A stretch of 24,114 nucleotides of DNA from a virus (IMGVR_UViG_3300043446_001736:1-24114), one strand, 5' to 3'. Numbered from the stretch's first letter, positions 1 through 7,527 are shown. Notes: a model not told the origin generated them from the letters alone. Numbers and translations are program-made.

Positions 1-303
1 CTCGTCTTGTAATAAAAGATCCCATAGAGGTTCAGTCTCCATTAATTGGTTTAGGTGATTCTCATCTTTAATGTCTTTGTAAACACTAACATTTAAAAAA
101 TCTAATTTTTGATATCCACGTTTTTCAGCTATTTTATAATCAATGTTAGCAAGATTATCTATAGGATTATAGGGAATGTCTGTTAAGTAAATACCGGTAT
201 TATGAGGAACTAGTTTTTCGTCTTGAGACCTACTGGCTTTAATATGTTTTATTACAGCCAATGCTTTTTCTCTGTCGGCAAAATCAATGTCAATATCTGG
301 CAT
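1..303 (-). CDS. DnaE-like (family C polymerase palm-motif) protein, partial
   Basis: The reading frame opens at 303 and runs off the left edge, giving the first 101 residues. Its very N-terminus reads MPDIDIDF (residues 1-8), which matches the PDxDxDF block of bacterial DNA polymerase III alpha; in E. coli DnaE this block carries catalytic Asp401 and Asp403. Residues 61-71 (KRGYQKLDFLN) resemble the block around the third catalytic Asp555 (VKFDFLG type). A TGIYLTDIP stretch lies between them. The spacing between blocks is about 60 residues, against roughly 150 in DnaE, and no PHP domain precedes them, so this is a much reduced version. Its ATG shares one base with the preceding stop (TAATG), so it is translationally coupled as the last visible gene of the minus-strand operon. 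Whether it polymerises DNA is unknown. The motif match is seen directly; homology is inferred. Confidence 0.7.
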   Translation of the reverse strand, partial: MPDIDIDFADREKALAVIKHIKASRSQDEKLVPHNTGIYLTDIPYNPIDNLANIDYKIAEKRGYQKLDFLNVSVYKDIKDENHLNQLMETEPLWDLLLQDE

Positions 304-494
304 TAGTGTTTAACCTCTGATTCAAAAAGTAATAAAGGTAAATTTTCCTGTAGGTATACTGAATATTGCTCAGCGTCATCATTAGTTTCAAATCCACTTA
401 ATTTAACATATATTGTACGATCTTCCTCACTTAATATAACTTCCATATCAAGTTCAGTTTTTTGAATATCGCTTGGCGGAACAGGGTGTGTCAT
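303..494 (-). CDS. small conserved phage protein, unknown function
   Basis: This encodes a 63-residue acidic protein with no signal peptide or membrane segment. Its start overlaps the stop of the upstream zinc-finger gene as ATGA (491-494), and its stop overlaps the start of the DnaE-like gene by one base. This tight double overlap on the operon strand is the main evidence that it is real. The sequence alternates short beta-like stretches (MEVILSEEDRTIYVKLSGF) with a C-terminal helix. I do not recognise a family. Its position suggests it is made together with the DnaE-like protein. Confidence 0.65.
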   Translation of the reverse strand: MTHPVPPSDIQKTELDMEVILSEEDRTIYVKLSGFETNDDAEQYSVYLQENLPLLLFESEVKH

Positions 495-1186
495 AGATTT
501 GATTCCTTAACAATGTTTTTCACCAGCTCAAGGTCAAATGTTTGTTTACGAAATTTTTTTGACCAAATTTGTGGATCTATAATACTACTTATTGCCGAGA
601 GCTGATCATCTCTAAGGTTAGTCAACATGTTTTTACCGCTAGTTGAATTTAATATTAACCAAGGACTTATCTTTCCATCTTTAATATCAAATACTGCTCT
701 ATTACTGCTAACATAAAGAAAGTAATGGTTCCATAAACTGTTATTGTCTTTGGCCCACGACTCCATGTGTTTAATAGACCTTTCTAATGCAGTTTCTACA
801 CCTTCAGTATGAATTAAATTTATAACATATTTTTCATACAGCTCATCCCTGCACCAATGATCTAGTTTGACACCGCTGGTTATAACATAGTCAATGTATT
901 TGGTAGGATATAAAGGATTAACATTACTAATGTAGCTACCAAACTTTACAAAGGCATTGTAGTAGGGACTACGACTAAATTCTTCGTAAGTTTTATTTTC
1001 ACCGTGTTTTTGAGTTATTTGAAAAAATCTATTAAAGGCTTGATATCCTATAACAACAGCCTTATCATCTTTAGCTAGATACCTACGTTTTTGTTCACAA
1101 AGGTGTACAGCAAGAGTTTTCTCCTGCATATATCCATGACCACAGTATTGACAAACGTAAGGTTTCTCCACTTTAAATTTTAGCAT
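491..1186 (-). CDS. Cys/His finger-containing phage protein
   Basis: This encodes 231 residues. Near the N-terminus, YVCQYCGHGYMQEKTLAVHL followed by C forms a C-x2-C ... H-x-C arrangement (about residues 11-30), which looks like a single zinc finger followed by a basic stretch (EQKRRYL). The remaining 200 residues are rich in aromatic and charged residues with helical character; SPWLILNSTSGKNML is a recognisable block near residue 175. I infer a nucleic-acid-binding or replication-accessory role from the finger and from neighbours of replication type. I do not recognise a named T4 counterpart. It starts 2 bp after the stop of the upstream gene and ends with an ATGA overlap into the 63-residue gene. 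Confidence 0.75.
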   Translation of the reverse strand: MLKFKVEKPYVCQYCGHGYMQEKTLAVHLCEQKRRYLAKDDKAVVIGYQAFNRFFQITQKHGENKTYEEFSRSPYYNAFVKFGSYISNVNPLYPTKYIDYVITSGVKLDHWCRDELYEKYVINLIHTEGVETALERSIKHMESWAKDNNSLWNHYFLYVSSNRAVFDIKDGKISPWLILNSTSGKNMLTNLRDDQLSAISSIIDPQIWSKKFRKQTFDLELVKNIVKESNL

Positions 1187-1188
1187 AG

Positions 1189-1662
1189 TTAGAACATTTT
1201 TGCAATAGTTTTATCATCATAACCGTAACTCTTTGCCAGTTCCTTTGCTTCCTTTACTGTCATAATTTTTGCCAGTAACTCAATTTCATCAGTTTTTCTT
1301 GTTGGATAAATTTCCATAAGGAACTTATCAATTTTATTGTTACCTTCTTTCTTTTTAAATCCAATCCATTGATGAAAGAACACTTGCCTACTTTCATGAC
1401 TACACATACAAAGCAACTGCCACATCAATTTTGGATGTTTTTGTAGTGTATTCCAATGTTTATTAAAATACTCGTTGACTGTTAATACGAAATGTTCTTG
1501 TAAATCTCTCTTACTAGAATTTACATTACTAATATATCTATTAAGAATAAAGAATTCTTGCTTTAATGCTTTTTTATTAGCATCATCTAGTTCATCCCAT
1601 AGGTCTTTGCAGTTCATATCAACTGCGGCTAATTTTTCTTTTAGTTCAACTTTATCACTCAT
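1189..1662 (-). CDS. possible clamp-loader small subunit (gp62-like)
   Basis: This encodes a 157-residue, largely helical protein. The pattern FFILNRYISNVN ... VLTVNEYFN ... FFHQWIGFKKK, with a C-terminal ELAKSYGYDDKTIAKMF, resembles from memory the layout of clamp-loader subunit gp62 in marine T4-like phages: an N-K/R-x-x-S block, an NEYxN-type block, an R..F..W block and a terminal YGYS/D-x-x-x-A segment. T4 gp62 is 187 residues and works with gp44 to load the gp45 sliding clamp on DNA. Neither gp44 nor gp45 is in the window, and the match is a pattern impression rather than an alignment, so the name is tentative. The gene starts 8 bp inside the preceding gene and lies in the middle of the minus-strand operon. 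Confidence 0.45.
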   Translation of the reverse strand: MSDKVELKEKLAAVDMNCKDLWDELDDANKKALKQEFFILNRYISNVNSSKRDLQEHFVLTVNEYFNKHWNTLQKHPKLMWQLLCMCSHESRQVFFHQWIGFKKKEGNNKIDKFLMEIYPTRKTDEIELLAKIMTVKEAKELAKSYGYDDKTIAKMF

Positions 1663-1954
1663 CTTTGGGTACTAATCCATTACTGTGTTTATCTCTAACA
1701 TCATCTAGATCTTGAAAAAGACGTTTTTCTTGTTGCGTAAGTTTGTCTTTATGCGTCTTACGAGGGTTTCCACACAAATAGCACTCTGGATTTCCGCAAT
1801 CCATTGCATGATGCTTTACTAAACGGTGCGGCTCTTTTATGTTTTCTTCATTAAATGTATTATGTGACTTGGCAATTTTGACCTGTTTAGCAATGGCATT
1901 TTCATCTTTCTGGCGGCGTTTACTGTTTTTAAATTTATCAGTTGGTTTACTCAT
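1655..1954 (-). CDS. small basic Cys-rich phage protein
   Basis: This encodes 99 residues with a basic Lys/Arg-rich N-terminal half. A compact HAMDCGNPECYLCGNPRKTH block (about residues 49-68) has a C-x4-C-x2-C arrangement flanked by histidines, suggestive of metal binding. The same kind of DCGNPEC..CGNPRK block occurs in small hypothetical proteins of marine T4-like phages, as I recall. The biochemical role is unknown; a nucleic-acid or protein adaptor function would fit the charge and the putative metal site. Its ATG overlaps the upstream stop as ATGA (1951-1954), and its stop lies inside the start region of the next gene, so it is coupled on both sides. Confidence 0.7.
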   Translation of the reverse strand: MSKPTDKFKNSKRRQKDENAIAKQVKIAKSHNTFNEENIKEPHRLVKHHAMDCGNPECYLCGNPRKTHKDKLTQQEKRLFQDLDDVRDKHSNGLVPKDE

Positions 1955-2223
1955 AATGGATTATCTTTGCTTAAACGATATATCATTATAACATTAGCTA
2001 GAGCTTTTTGTAAAGCAGGATTGGTTTCAGCCATACGATGTATTTCACCCCACATCTTACTATCTCTGAGATGTTCAATTAACGGACGCCCGTCACTAGT
2101 TCTCGGATCATAATCAACACCTATAATTTTACGTGTAGAAGGATCAGATCCAAACTCTCTTGAGTAGATTGCATCGCCAACTCTTTCATATATGTATGTT
2201 GCGTTTTCTTTAAGCTGTCCCAT
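1951..2223 (-). CDS. small conserved phage protein, unknown function
   Basis: I place the start at 2223, giving 90 residues beginning MGQLKENATYIYERVGDAIY, because this looks like the natural N-terminus of a phage protein family and a G-rich stretch lies just upstream. The longer frame opening at 2289 would sit deeper inside the cupin gene. Features are a YERV..A.YSREFG block, a DPSTRKIIGVDYDPRT segment and a C-terminal helix. There is no membrane segment or recognised domain. It overlaps the end of the cupin gene by 14 bp and the start of the Cys-rich gene by 4 bp. The function is unknown; I have the impression that it is widespread in T4-like marine phages. Confidence 0.7.
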   Translation of the reverse strand: MGQLKENATYIYERVGDAIYSREFGSDPSTRKIIGVDYDPRTSDGRPLIEHLRDSKMWGEIHRMAETNPALQKALANVIMIYRLSKDNPL

Positions 2224-2566
2224 CTTTTGTATACCCCACTGTTTCTCTTTCAATATCTTCGTGATCAAATTCTGCCCAGTATAATTCAAAAGCTATAGTA
2301 TCTTCAACAGCTTCGAACTGGTGATATTCGCCCGGTGCAACTTTAGTATATTGTCCGTCTGTTAAAACAGTTTCGTCAACTAGACTATAGTTGTTCTTCC
2401 ATACTCGAATAATTAATTTGCCTTTTTCAACAAAGAATCCATTCCATTTGTATTTGTGTTTGTGCTTTGAGCAAACGCCGCCGGCGGCAGCTTCTATACG
2501 ATGAAATTCTAATACTCCATTTGCTTCAAGTAACTCGGTCACACCCCAAACTTTTCCAGCTTTCAT
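2210..2566 (-). CDS. small single-domain cupin protein
   Basis: This encodes 118 residues forming one cupin barrel. Cupin motif 1 is visible as CSKHKHKYKWNGFFVEKGKL (His-x-His, then a later Glu and Gly) and motif 2 as GQYTKVAPGEYHQFEA (P-x-G-x-x-H). Such cupins bind a metal and include sugar-nucleotide epimerases and mannose-6-phosphate-isomerase-like proteins; the substrate here cannot be told. A strong Shine-Dalgarno AAGGAG (2572-2577) precedes the ATG with 5-base spacing and overlaps the stop of the upstream gene. A second cupin in this window (the C-terminal half of 17113-17871) belongs to a sugar-nucleotide protein, so this one may also serve carbohydrate metabolism, although it sits among replication-type genes. 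Confidence 0.75.
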   Translation of the reverse strand: MKAGKVWGVTELLEANGVLEFHRIEAAAGGVCSKHKHKYKWNGFFVEKGKLIIRVWKNNYSLVDETVLTDGQYTKVAPGEYHQFEAVEDTIAFELYWAEFDHEDIERETVGYTKDGTA

Positions 2567-2575
2567 AACAACTCC

Positions 2576-3082
2576 TTATAGGATTTTACTTAGGTCAATG
2601 ATGTCATTTTGTCTACTTATTTCTTTTACAAAATAAACACAGTTAGGACTAGACTCAGTATTAGTAGGTATGGCCAGCAATTGACCATTACGCATTTTTG
2701 GAAAATACCATTTAACATCATTGTAAAAATTAACAATTTCAATTTTTTTAAATTCTATTCTAAATCCATTAATTGGGTTAAAACAAAATGCTTCAAATCC
2801 TCTATCATTTAGGCTAGTTAACGGCAATATTTCAATGTCGCAGGCACTGGTACTATCACCAACTGCAATAGACCAGTCAATTGGCATAGTAACTTCATCG
2901 TTCCCTATACGTAGTACCATTGCTGGACTATTAAACGATTCTAAAAAGATTAATGGTATATAAAAGAAATCAGGATTTTGTGGATCGCTATTATCTAATA
3001 CTGCGAATCTAATGTCTTCTTCTATCTCATCAGGCAAATTGTTCAAATCAAAAGCCTTGTTATCTAACGTGAGTATTTGCAT
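2576..3082 (-). CDS. conserved phage protein, unknown function
   Basis: This encodes a 168-residue acidic, beta-rich protein. Blocks that look conserved are SPAMVLRIG, VTMPIDWSIAVGD, ILPLTSLNDRGFEAFCFNP and VKWYFPKMRNGQLLAIP. The mix of small beta strands, aromatics and a run ending YFVKEISRQND suggests a compact soluble domain. I recall similar proteins in marine T4-like phages but no assigned function. It starts 1 bp after the SGNH gene, with an AAAAGG Shine-Dalgarno, and its stop codon overlaps the ribosome-binding site of the cupin gene. It may be regulatory or structural, and I have no evidence to choose. Confidence 0.7.
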   Translation of the reverse strand: MQILTLDNKAFDLNNLPDEIEEDIRFAVLDNSDPQNPDFFYIPLIFLESFNSPAMVLRIGNDEVTMPIDWSIAVGDSTSACDIEILPLTSLNDRGFEAFCFNPINGFRIEFKKIEIVNFYNDVKWYFPKMRNGQLLAIPTNTESSPNCVYFVKEISRQNDIIDLSKIL

Positions 3083-3083
3083 A

Positions 3084-3971
3084 TTAACCTTTTATTTTTT
3101 TAAAATATGTAGAAACAACATCAATATAGTTTGTATGTTTCTTTGACAAAAATTCTTTTTTAGATTCTAAGAATTTTGTATACATAATCGAACTAAATTC
3201 TTTCCTTGCAAAGTTACTATCATTCACAGTTTCTTCACTTAGAAAGTCAGATAAAAAATCTAAATTTAAATTTATTTTTTCATTGTTTGTTATAAGATTT
3301 ACAATTTTATTTTTTAATATTTTATGGTTAGAAAAACACAAATGGCATCCTCGAGCATCCATTCCAAAAAATATAGTATTTGTGTCTAAAGTTTCAAAGT
3401 CATCATTTATTTTAATAAGACTTTTTTCTATTGTACTATCAGTAAATTCTGCGTGACTTACATTTAGAAGATTGCCTTCGACAATATCTAAAAAATCAAA
3501 TTGTTTCATATCATATTCTAAATTACGAAAACATGAAATAATTATTGGCTTGCGCCACTGCTGTATCCTAGATAAATTATTCAACCATGCTAGTCTATTT
3601 TCTTCCCACATATCACCTAATTGAGGTCTATATAGGTAACTAAAGTAATTTATTGCAGCAGTACCAAATCCTGGAGGTAATTGTTGATCTATATTAATGA
3701 CATTAACATTAGATATTTCAGGTATTGGTTCATAAAACCAAAATCTACTAGGTTCAGTTAATAATACAATAATTTGATCATCTTGTGTAATAAAATCTCG
3801 ATTGTCTGCAATCTTACTAAAACAGTAATCTTGCGAGGAGCCAATGCCTCCACCAATGTATAGCTGACATTTAAAATGTTTAGCTAATAAGGTCATCCAA
3901 TAATTATCAATTGAATCGCCGGGAGGATATGCACCAAAACTATCAGAAAAAATAAAAAGTTTGTTTATCAT
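3084..3971 (-). CDS. SGNH/GDSL-hydrolase-like protein
   Basis: This encodes 295 residues. The N-terminus FIFSDSFGAYPPGDS carries a GDSx-type nucleophile block (Ser11 in S-D-S-F-G). GGGIGSSQD (about residues 40-48) fits block II glycine. The later DARGCHLCFSNHKILKNKI (205-223) fits block V with His210 or His216 as the catalytic base and Asp205 nearby. SGNH enzymes hydrolyse esters, for example acetyl groups on polysaccharides or lipids. No signal peptide is visible, so it acts in the cytoplasm or is packaged. The last 70 residues are lysine-rich and helical, beyond the hydrolase core. It starts 1 bp after the uvsW stop. An acetyl-esterase acting on surface sugars would fit the nearby island; that is inference. 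Confidence 0.6.
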   Translation of the reverse strand: MINKLFIFSDSFGAYPPGDSIDNYWMTLLAKHFKCQLYIGGGIGSSQDYCFSKIADNRDFITQDDQIIVLLTEPSRFWFYEPIPEISNVNVINIDQQLPPGFGTAAINYFSYLYRPQLGDMWEENRLAWLNNLSRIQQWRKPIIISCFRNLEYDMKQFDFLDIVEGNLLNVSHAEFTDSTIEKSLIKINDDFETLDTNTIFFGMDARGCHLCFSNHKILKNKIVNLITNNEKINLNLDFLSDFLSEETVNDSNFARKEFSSIMYTKFLESKKEFLSKKHTNYIDVVSTYFKKIKG

Positions 3972-3972
3972 T

Positions 3973-5433
3973 TTAACGCCAGTCTATCTTCTCAATCGTG
4001 AACGGATAGCGAGCTTCCTTGTAAAACTTTTTGCGCTGAGTAAGGTGCCTTTTGGCATACTTGCAGGTACTTGTGATGTCCCAGATCTGTACGAAGTCTT
4101 TGTCTTCAGCTCGCCTAATACCTCGCCCAATACTTTGTATAACCCTTGTAAAGCTCTTTCCGGGTTCCAAAAGAACCAGATTAAAAATCCTAGGGATATT
4201 AATACCCACAGCGGCCACACCATAAGTCGCCACAATAATCTTGTTATTAGCAATCGCAATTTCATCGTATTCTTCTTTTCTATCTTTAGTTTTAACTTCA
4301 CCCGATATAAACACGCTATCAGGAATTTCATTTACTAGAAATTTACCAGTATCTATTCTATTGACTAGAACTAGTGTGTTACCACTGTCTGCAATTTTAC
4401 TAATTAATTTAGATAGATAGATCATACGATCTTCGTCTGTTACAAGATACTTATATTCTTCAGCATAACTCTTAAATTCAGGCAAGTCAATCATTTGCAT
4501 AATAGCAACATGACATTGACTAAGCACACCTTTTTCTTGTAAGTCGTGTGCAGCCACCTGATGCACTACCGGACCTATGCTGACAAATATCTGTTCATAC
4601 TCAAACGGTTCTTTAGGCACTGTGCCTGTTAAACCCCATCGTATTGGTGCATTGCATAGATTCTGTGTTAATAAATTTTTAAGCACATTGGCTTTGGCCA
4701 TATGTACTTCGTCAACAATAACAGTTTGAACACCGTCTAAAAATTCTGCCAGTGTTAATAACTCTGCTTCGTGATTCTTTGATTTTTTATCTAAAATGTT
4801 AAGACTTTGCCATGTACAAATAGTGTGCGTACGACCTAATTCTTTACGGTCTCCGTAATACACACCTACATCTAAACCACAGTTGATAAAGTCTTCTTCC
4901 GTTTGTTCTACCAGACTTTTATTAGGTACAATAGTGATTGTGCGACCATGAGGTTCGCATAATTTAGATAGTGTAGCAGTTGTAATTGTCTTACCAAATC
5001 CTGTAGCAATTTCCTGCAAACACTGAGGATTTTGCAAAAATTTATTAATAACTTCTACTTGGTCATCGCGTAGTCTAATAGGTTGTCCTTCATACCTGTG
5101 ACCTTTAGGCCAACAACGATCTCCCCAAAAGTCTTCTTTTATTTCAGGAAATGTTAACTGTATAGGATGTCGATTGTCTTCAACATCAGTAACCTCAACT
5201 CCATTATTTTCCAGGATTTCAAGTATCTTAGGTAACTGCGTCAAGTAGCCGTTACCTCCTAAACCAAACAGACTCACTGATCCGTCCCAACGACCTAGTT
5301 TGTAAGCAGGGCGATATCTAGCAGTGGGATCTTCGTACTTAAATGTGTTAGCTAGCTTACGCCTAATTTCAACAGGCAAACCTTCTAACTTAAGATTTAC
5401 TTCGTCTCTAATGGTAATTTTACACGATGGCAT
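3973..5433 (-). CDS. uvsW: UvsW-type recombination helicase
   Basis: This encodes a superfamily 2 DNA/RNA helicase of 486 residues; T4 UvsW is of similar length. In T4 it unwinds branched recombination intermediates and R-loops and drives the switch to recombination-dependent replication. Visible motifs in order are a Q-like LRDDQVEVI (121-129), Walker A EIATGFGKT (141-149), DEVH box (241-244), motif III GLTGT (267-271), VATYGVAAVGINIP (401-414) and motif VI QSIGRGIRRAEDK (433-445). The first 110 residues match the small N-terminal domain expected of UvsW (YKLGRWDGSVSLF). It overlaps the upstream 393-residue gene by 14 bp. All catalytic motifs look intact. Confidence 0.93.
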   Translation of the reverse strand: MPSCKITIRDEVNLKLEGLPVEIRRKLANTFKYEDPTARYRPAYKLGRWDGSVSLFGLGGNGYLTQLPKILEILENNGVEVTDVEDNRHPIQLTFPEIKEDFWGDRCWPKGHRYEGQPIRLRDDQVEVINKFLQNPQCLQEIATGFGKTITTATLSKLCEPHGRTITIVPNKSLVEQTEEDFINCGLDVGVYYGDRKELGRTHTICTWQSLNILDKKSKNHEAELLTLAEFLDGVQTVIVDEVHMAKANVLKNLLTQNLCNAPIRWGLTGTVPKEPFEYEQIFVSIGPVVHQVAAHDLQEKGVLSQCHVAIMQMIDLPEFKSYAEEYKYLVTDEDRMIYLSKLISKIADSGNTLVLVNRIDTGKFLVNEIPDSVFISGEVKTKDRKEEYDEIAIANNKIIVATYGVAAVGINIPRIFNLVLLEPGKSFTRVIQSIGRGIRRAEDKDFVQIWDITSTCKYAKRHLTQRKKFYKEARYPFTIEKIDWR

Positions 5434-6601
5434 TAATTGTTCCTTCTAACGGCGGCCTATCGTTATAGTATACAATCAAATCAACAGCATCGCAATAGAC
5501 ACTGGTTTTATTGTTCTTAAAATGATTTGAAAAGCTAATCACTGTCTTTGGATACCATTGTGATTTTATCAAAAATTTAGGCAATTTGTTATTAGCTATA
5601 CCAGCAATTTTTGTTTGGTTGTTAAGTAGCGAATTATATTTGAGGGTTCCTACCTCACTGTTAAAAACTTTATTTGATTCGGCGGTATTATCAAATCTAA
5701 AATAAATTCCCACGTTATCATTGATATTATTATTCTCTAATGCAGAGGCTAATTTTTTCAAATTTTGATGGCATTCTTTACTGTCATGGCCATTAAAAAT
5801 AATCAATGCAGGTAGTCTAGACAACTCAAATAAACTGGCAATCAAATCTGTTAAACTGGTCTGAGTAGCGTTGACATAAACTTTTGTACTGGTACGATTG
5901 GCAATTTTTTCTGCCAGTGAATTTTCTGAAATTTTGTCAAAAATTTGGTATTGATATCGAAATTTTCGATCATGCAATTTCAATGAATTACTTTGATCTA
6001 TTGAGGTAACTTCCTCTGACAACAAATCAATTTGACGTTGATTGCTGAGATTGTAAACATTGAAATAATTTTTATTCGACTTTAGTATGTCTTTAATTTC
6101 TCGGTAAAAATTGGTGATTTTTTCGTCGATTTCAAACTGGTGTCTAGCAAATGCATCCAGTACCAGTGCAACATTTTTTTCTGTTAAAGGTATACTGTAA
6201 GATTTTGTTGTACTTGAAAGCACCTGACCTTGAATATTCTTTGTAAGGTCACTGACTATTTGTTTTAATCGCTTGTTATAGGTAAATTCTATGACAATTT
6301 GTGGATCTACACCTTTTGACAATGAAATTTTTCGTGTTTGTTCTATAACGCGAAAAGGTTTACTCCATGTTTCTAATTGCACGATTTCTGCAAATGCAGG
6401 ATAAGAATTTTTTAAGTGATCCAGATTTTCTTTGAATATTTTTACTAGCAATTTTCCCTGATTTTCGGTCAAAAAATTGCCAAACTGAATTTGCCTCGAA
6501 AGGCTATTCAAAATTTTTCTGTCTCTTCCCGGTACGTCTTTGCTTAGAGGTTGAGCGCCGAGTTTGTTTAACTCTATGAGTAATTGGTCTACAGTGATCA
6601 T
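5420..6601 (-). CDS. uvsW-coupled phage protein, unknown function
   Basis: This encodes 393 residues translationally coupled to uvsW by a 14-bp overlap. No Walker A or DExx motif is visible, so it is not an active helicase by itself. IVIEFTYNKRLKQIVSDL followed by SYSIPLTEKN and a DAFARHQFEID segment (about 104-155) is reminiscent of the HARP-type domain that precedes some annealing helicases. The C-terminal 130 residues (LPALIIFNGHD; TKIAGIANNKLPKFLIKSQW; KTVISFSNHFKNNKTSVYC; DAVDLIVYYNDRPPL) look like a RecA-like fold without catalytic residues. I infer an accessory or DNA-binding partner of UvsW. No good Shine-Dalgarno precedes the ATG; see the promoter at 6608-6636. Confidence 0.8.
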   Translation of the reverse strand: MITVDQLLIELNKLGAQPLSKDVPGRDRKILNSLSRQIQFGNFLTENQGKLLVKIFKENLDHLKNSYPAFAEIVQLETWSKPFRVIEQTRKISLSKGVDPQIVIEFTYNKRLKQIVSDLTKNIQGQVLSSTTKSYSIPLTEKNVALVLDAFARHQFEIDEKITNFYREIKDILKSNKNYFNVYNLSNQRQIDLLSEEVTSIDQSNSLKLHDRKFRYQYQIFDKISENSLAEKIANRTSTKVYVNATQTSLTDLIASLFELSRLPALIIFNGHDSKECHQNLKKLASALENNNINDNVGIYFRFDNTAESNKVFNSEVGTLKYNSLLNNQTKIAGIANNKLPKFLIKSQWYPKTVISFSNHFKNNKTSVYCDAVDLIVYYNDRPPLEGTINAIV

Positions 6602-6607
6602 TTAACT

Positions 6608-6636
6608 ATTTTACTAAAATTTTCAAAAAAAGTCAA
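6608..6636 (-). promoter_or_regulatory. sigma70-type promoter for the uvsW operon
   Basis: On the minus strand, TTGACT (6636-6631) and TAAAAT (6613-6608) are separated by exactly 17 bases, each one mismatch from the sigma70 consensus. It sits in the only gap (6602-6643) between the island and the uvsW operon. The expected start site, about 7 bases past the -10, falls on or next to the A of the ATG at 6601, so the message would be leaderless or nearly so. The local AT richness makes a chance match possible. Confidence 0.55.
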
Positions 6637-6643
6637 GTTTTTC

Positions 6644-7489
6644 TTAAAAAATTCTTGACAGTGGTATACCTTGTTCTAGCTCTTCAATGGTCCACTCAGT
6701 ATGACAAATTTTTTCTAACCATTGAGATCTGTCAGGTCTTTCAGGGTCTTCAATTTTTTCAAAATTTTTGGTAGAAATGGGGTATGCTAGGCTGTCAGGT
6801 GATGAAAAAACTGGTATACCACTAATGGCTGCTAAAATTCCAGTGTTGCCTGACAAATTTACAACACAGTGGGCAGAAGAAAAATCTGCATGGTGGTCAA
6901 AGTCGTCATACGTCCCGGCAATTTTTTGAGGTATGTGAATTTCTGCGGCAATTTTTCCAATTTTTTGACACCAATCAAAATCTCTAGGGTGAGGACGAAA
7001 AATAATTTTTCGATCAGTAAAATTTTTAATATTTTCTACCAGTGCGTGTAACCATTTTTCTGGAGCAGGCTGAGCTAGCCATTGTTCACTTTTAGTATGC
7101 TGACCACAAATGACAATATTTTTACCAGTGGTGCGCCATTCTTTCAAAAAAATACCTAATTTTTTAGAACGACCATTTTCTAAGTTTTTATCATTGCCAA
7201 AATAGCCGTTTGCATTGATATGATTAAGTCCTATACGCCAAGTTGTGCCGCGTATTAGTCCGCCTACTTCCAAAACAATGACGGGTTTGCCTAGTCTTTT
7301 TGCAGTTTGCCAAATTTCTTGATTAGGCTGCATACGTCCGTTCCATAATACGGACCAAATGACATAGGCATCGGCATTTAGGTCATGTTCTACTAGTTCG
7401 TGTCCTAATCGAACCGCGCCTCTACTGAATGCGGTAAACACCGGCACTGAATTTAATGCACCGAATTTAGGAAAAATTGCCAGTCTCAT
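6644..7489 (-). CDS. capsule-polysaccharide-type glycosyltransferase-like protein
   Basis: This encodes 281 residues with a GT-B-like fold related to capsule polysaccharide biosynthesis proteins (KpsC/KpsS, CDP-glycerol transferase style). Evidence is KIIFRPHPRDFDW in the C-terminal half, the acceptor/nucleotide-type block VVNLSGNTGILAAISGIPVF, and a C-terminal PDRSQWLEKICHTEWTIEE. The same order of blocks recurs in 14599-15498 and in the C-terminal half of 15491-17116, so the three are paralogues. There is no signal peptide or membrane segment. It is divergent from the plus-strand cluster across a 38-bp gap and ends 42 bp before the uvsW operon. It probably transfers a sugar or sugar-phosphate to a surface glycan; donor and acceptor are unknown. 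Confidence 0.75.
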   Translation of the reverse strand: MRLAIFPKFGALNSVPVFTAFSRGAVRLGHELVEHDLNADAYVIWSVLWNGRMQPNQEIWQTAKRLGKPVIVLEVGGLIRGTTWRIGLNHINANGYFGNDKNLENGRSKKLGIFLKEWRTTGKNIVICGQHTKSEQWLAQPAPEKWLHALVENIKNFTDRKIIFRPHPRDFDWCQKIGKIAAEIHIPQKIAGTYDDFDHHADFSSAHCVVNLSGNTGILAAISGIPVFSSPDSLAYPISTKNFEKIEDPERPDRSQWLEKICHTEWTIEELEQGIPLSRIF

Positions 7490-7527
7490 AAGGCAGATAA
7501 GTAATATATGTATTTAATAGGAATCTC
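7490..7527. promoter_or_regulatory. divergent intergenic region heading the plus-strand cluster
   Basis: This 38-bp AT-rich gap lies between divergently transcribed genes and must hold, or be flanked by, promoters for the ten-gene plus-strand cluster and for the minus-strand capsule-type gene. TAATAT (7502-7507) and TATTTAAT (7511-7518) are -10-like, but no convincing -35 at standard spacing was found in either direction. AGGA (7519-7522) is the ribosome-binding site for the ATG at 7528. Promoter identity is not resolved. Confidence 0.4.

Noticed and set aside
2224-2289. N-terminal extension of the 1951-2223 gene to an ATG at 2289
   Set aside because: It would overlap the cupin gene by 80 bp, and the conserved-looking N-terminus starts at the internal MGQLKENATYIYERV.
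3961-4338. Open frames in other phases over the end of uvsW
   Set aside because: UvsW motifs run through this stretch in the minus frame. The alternative frames have no motifs and no initiation signals.
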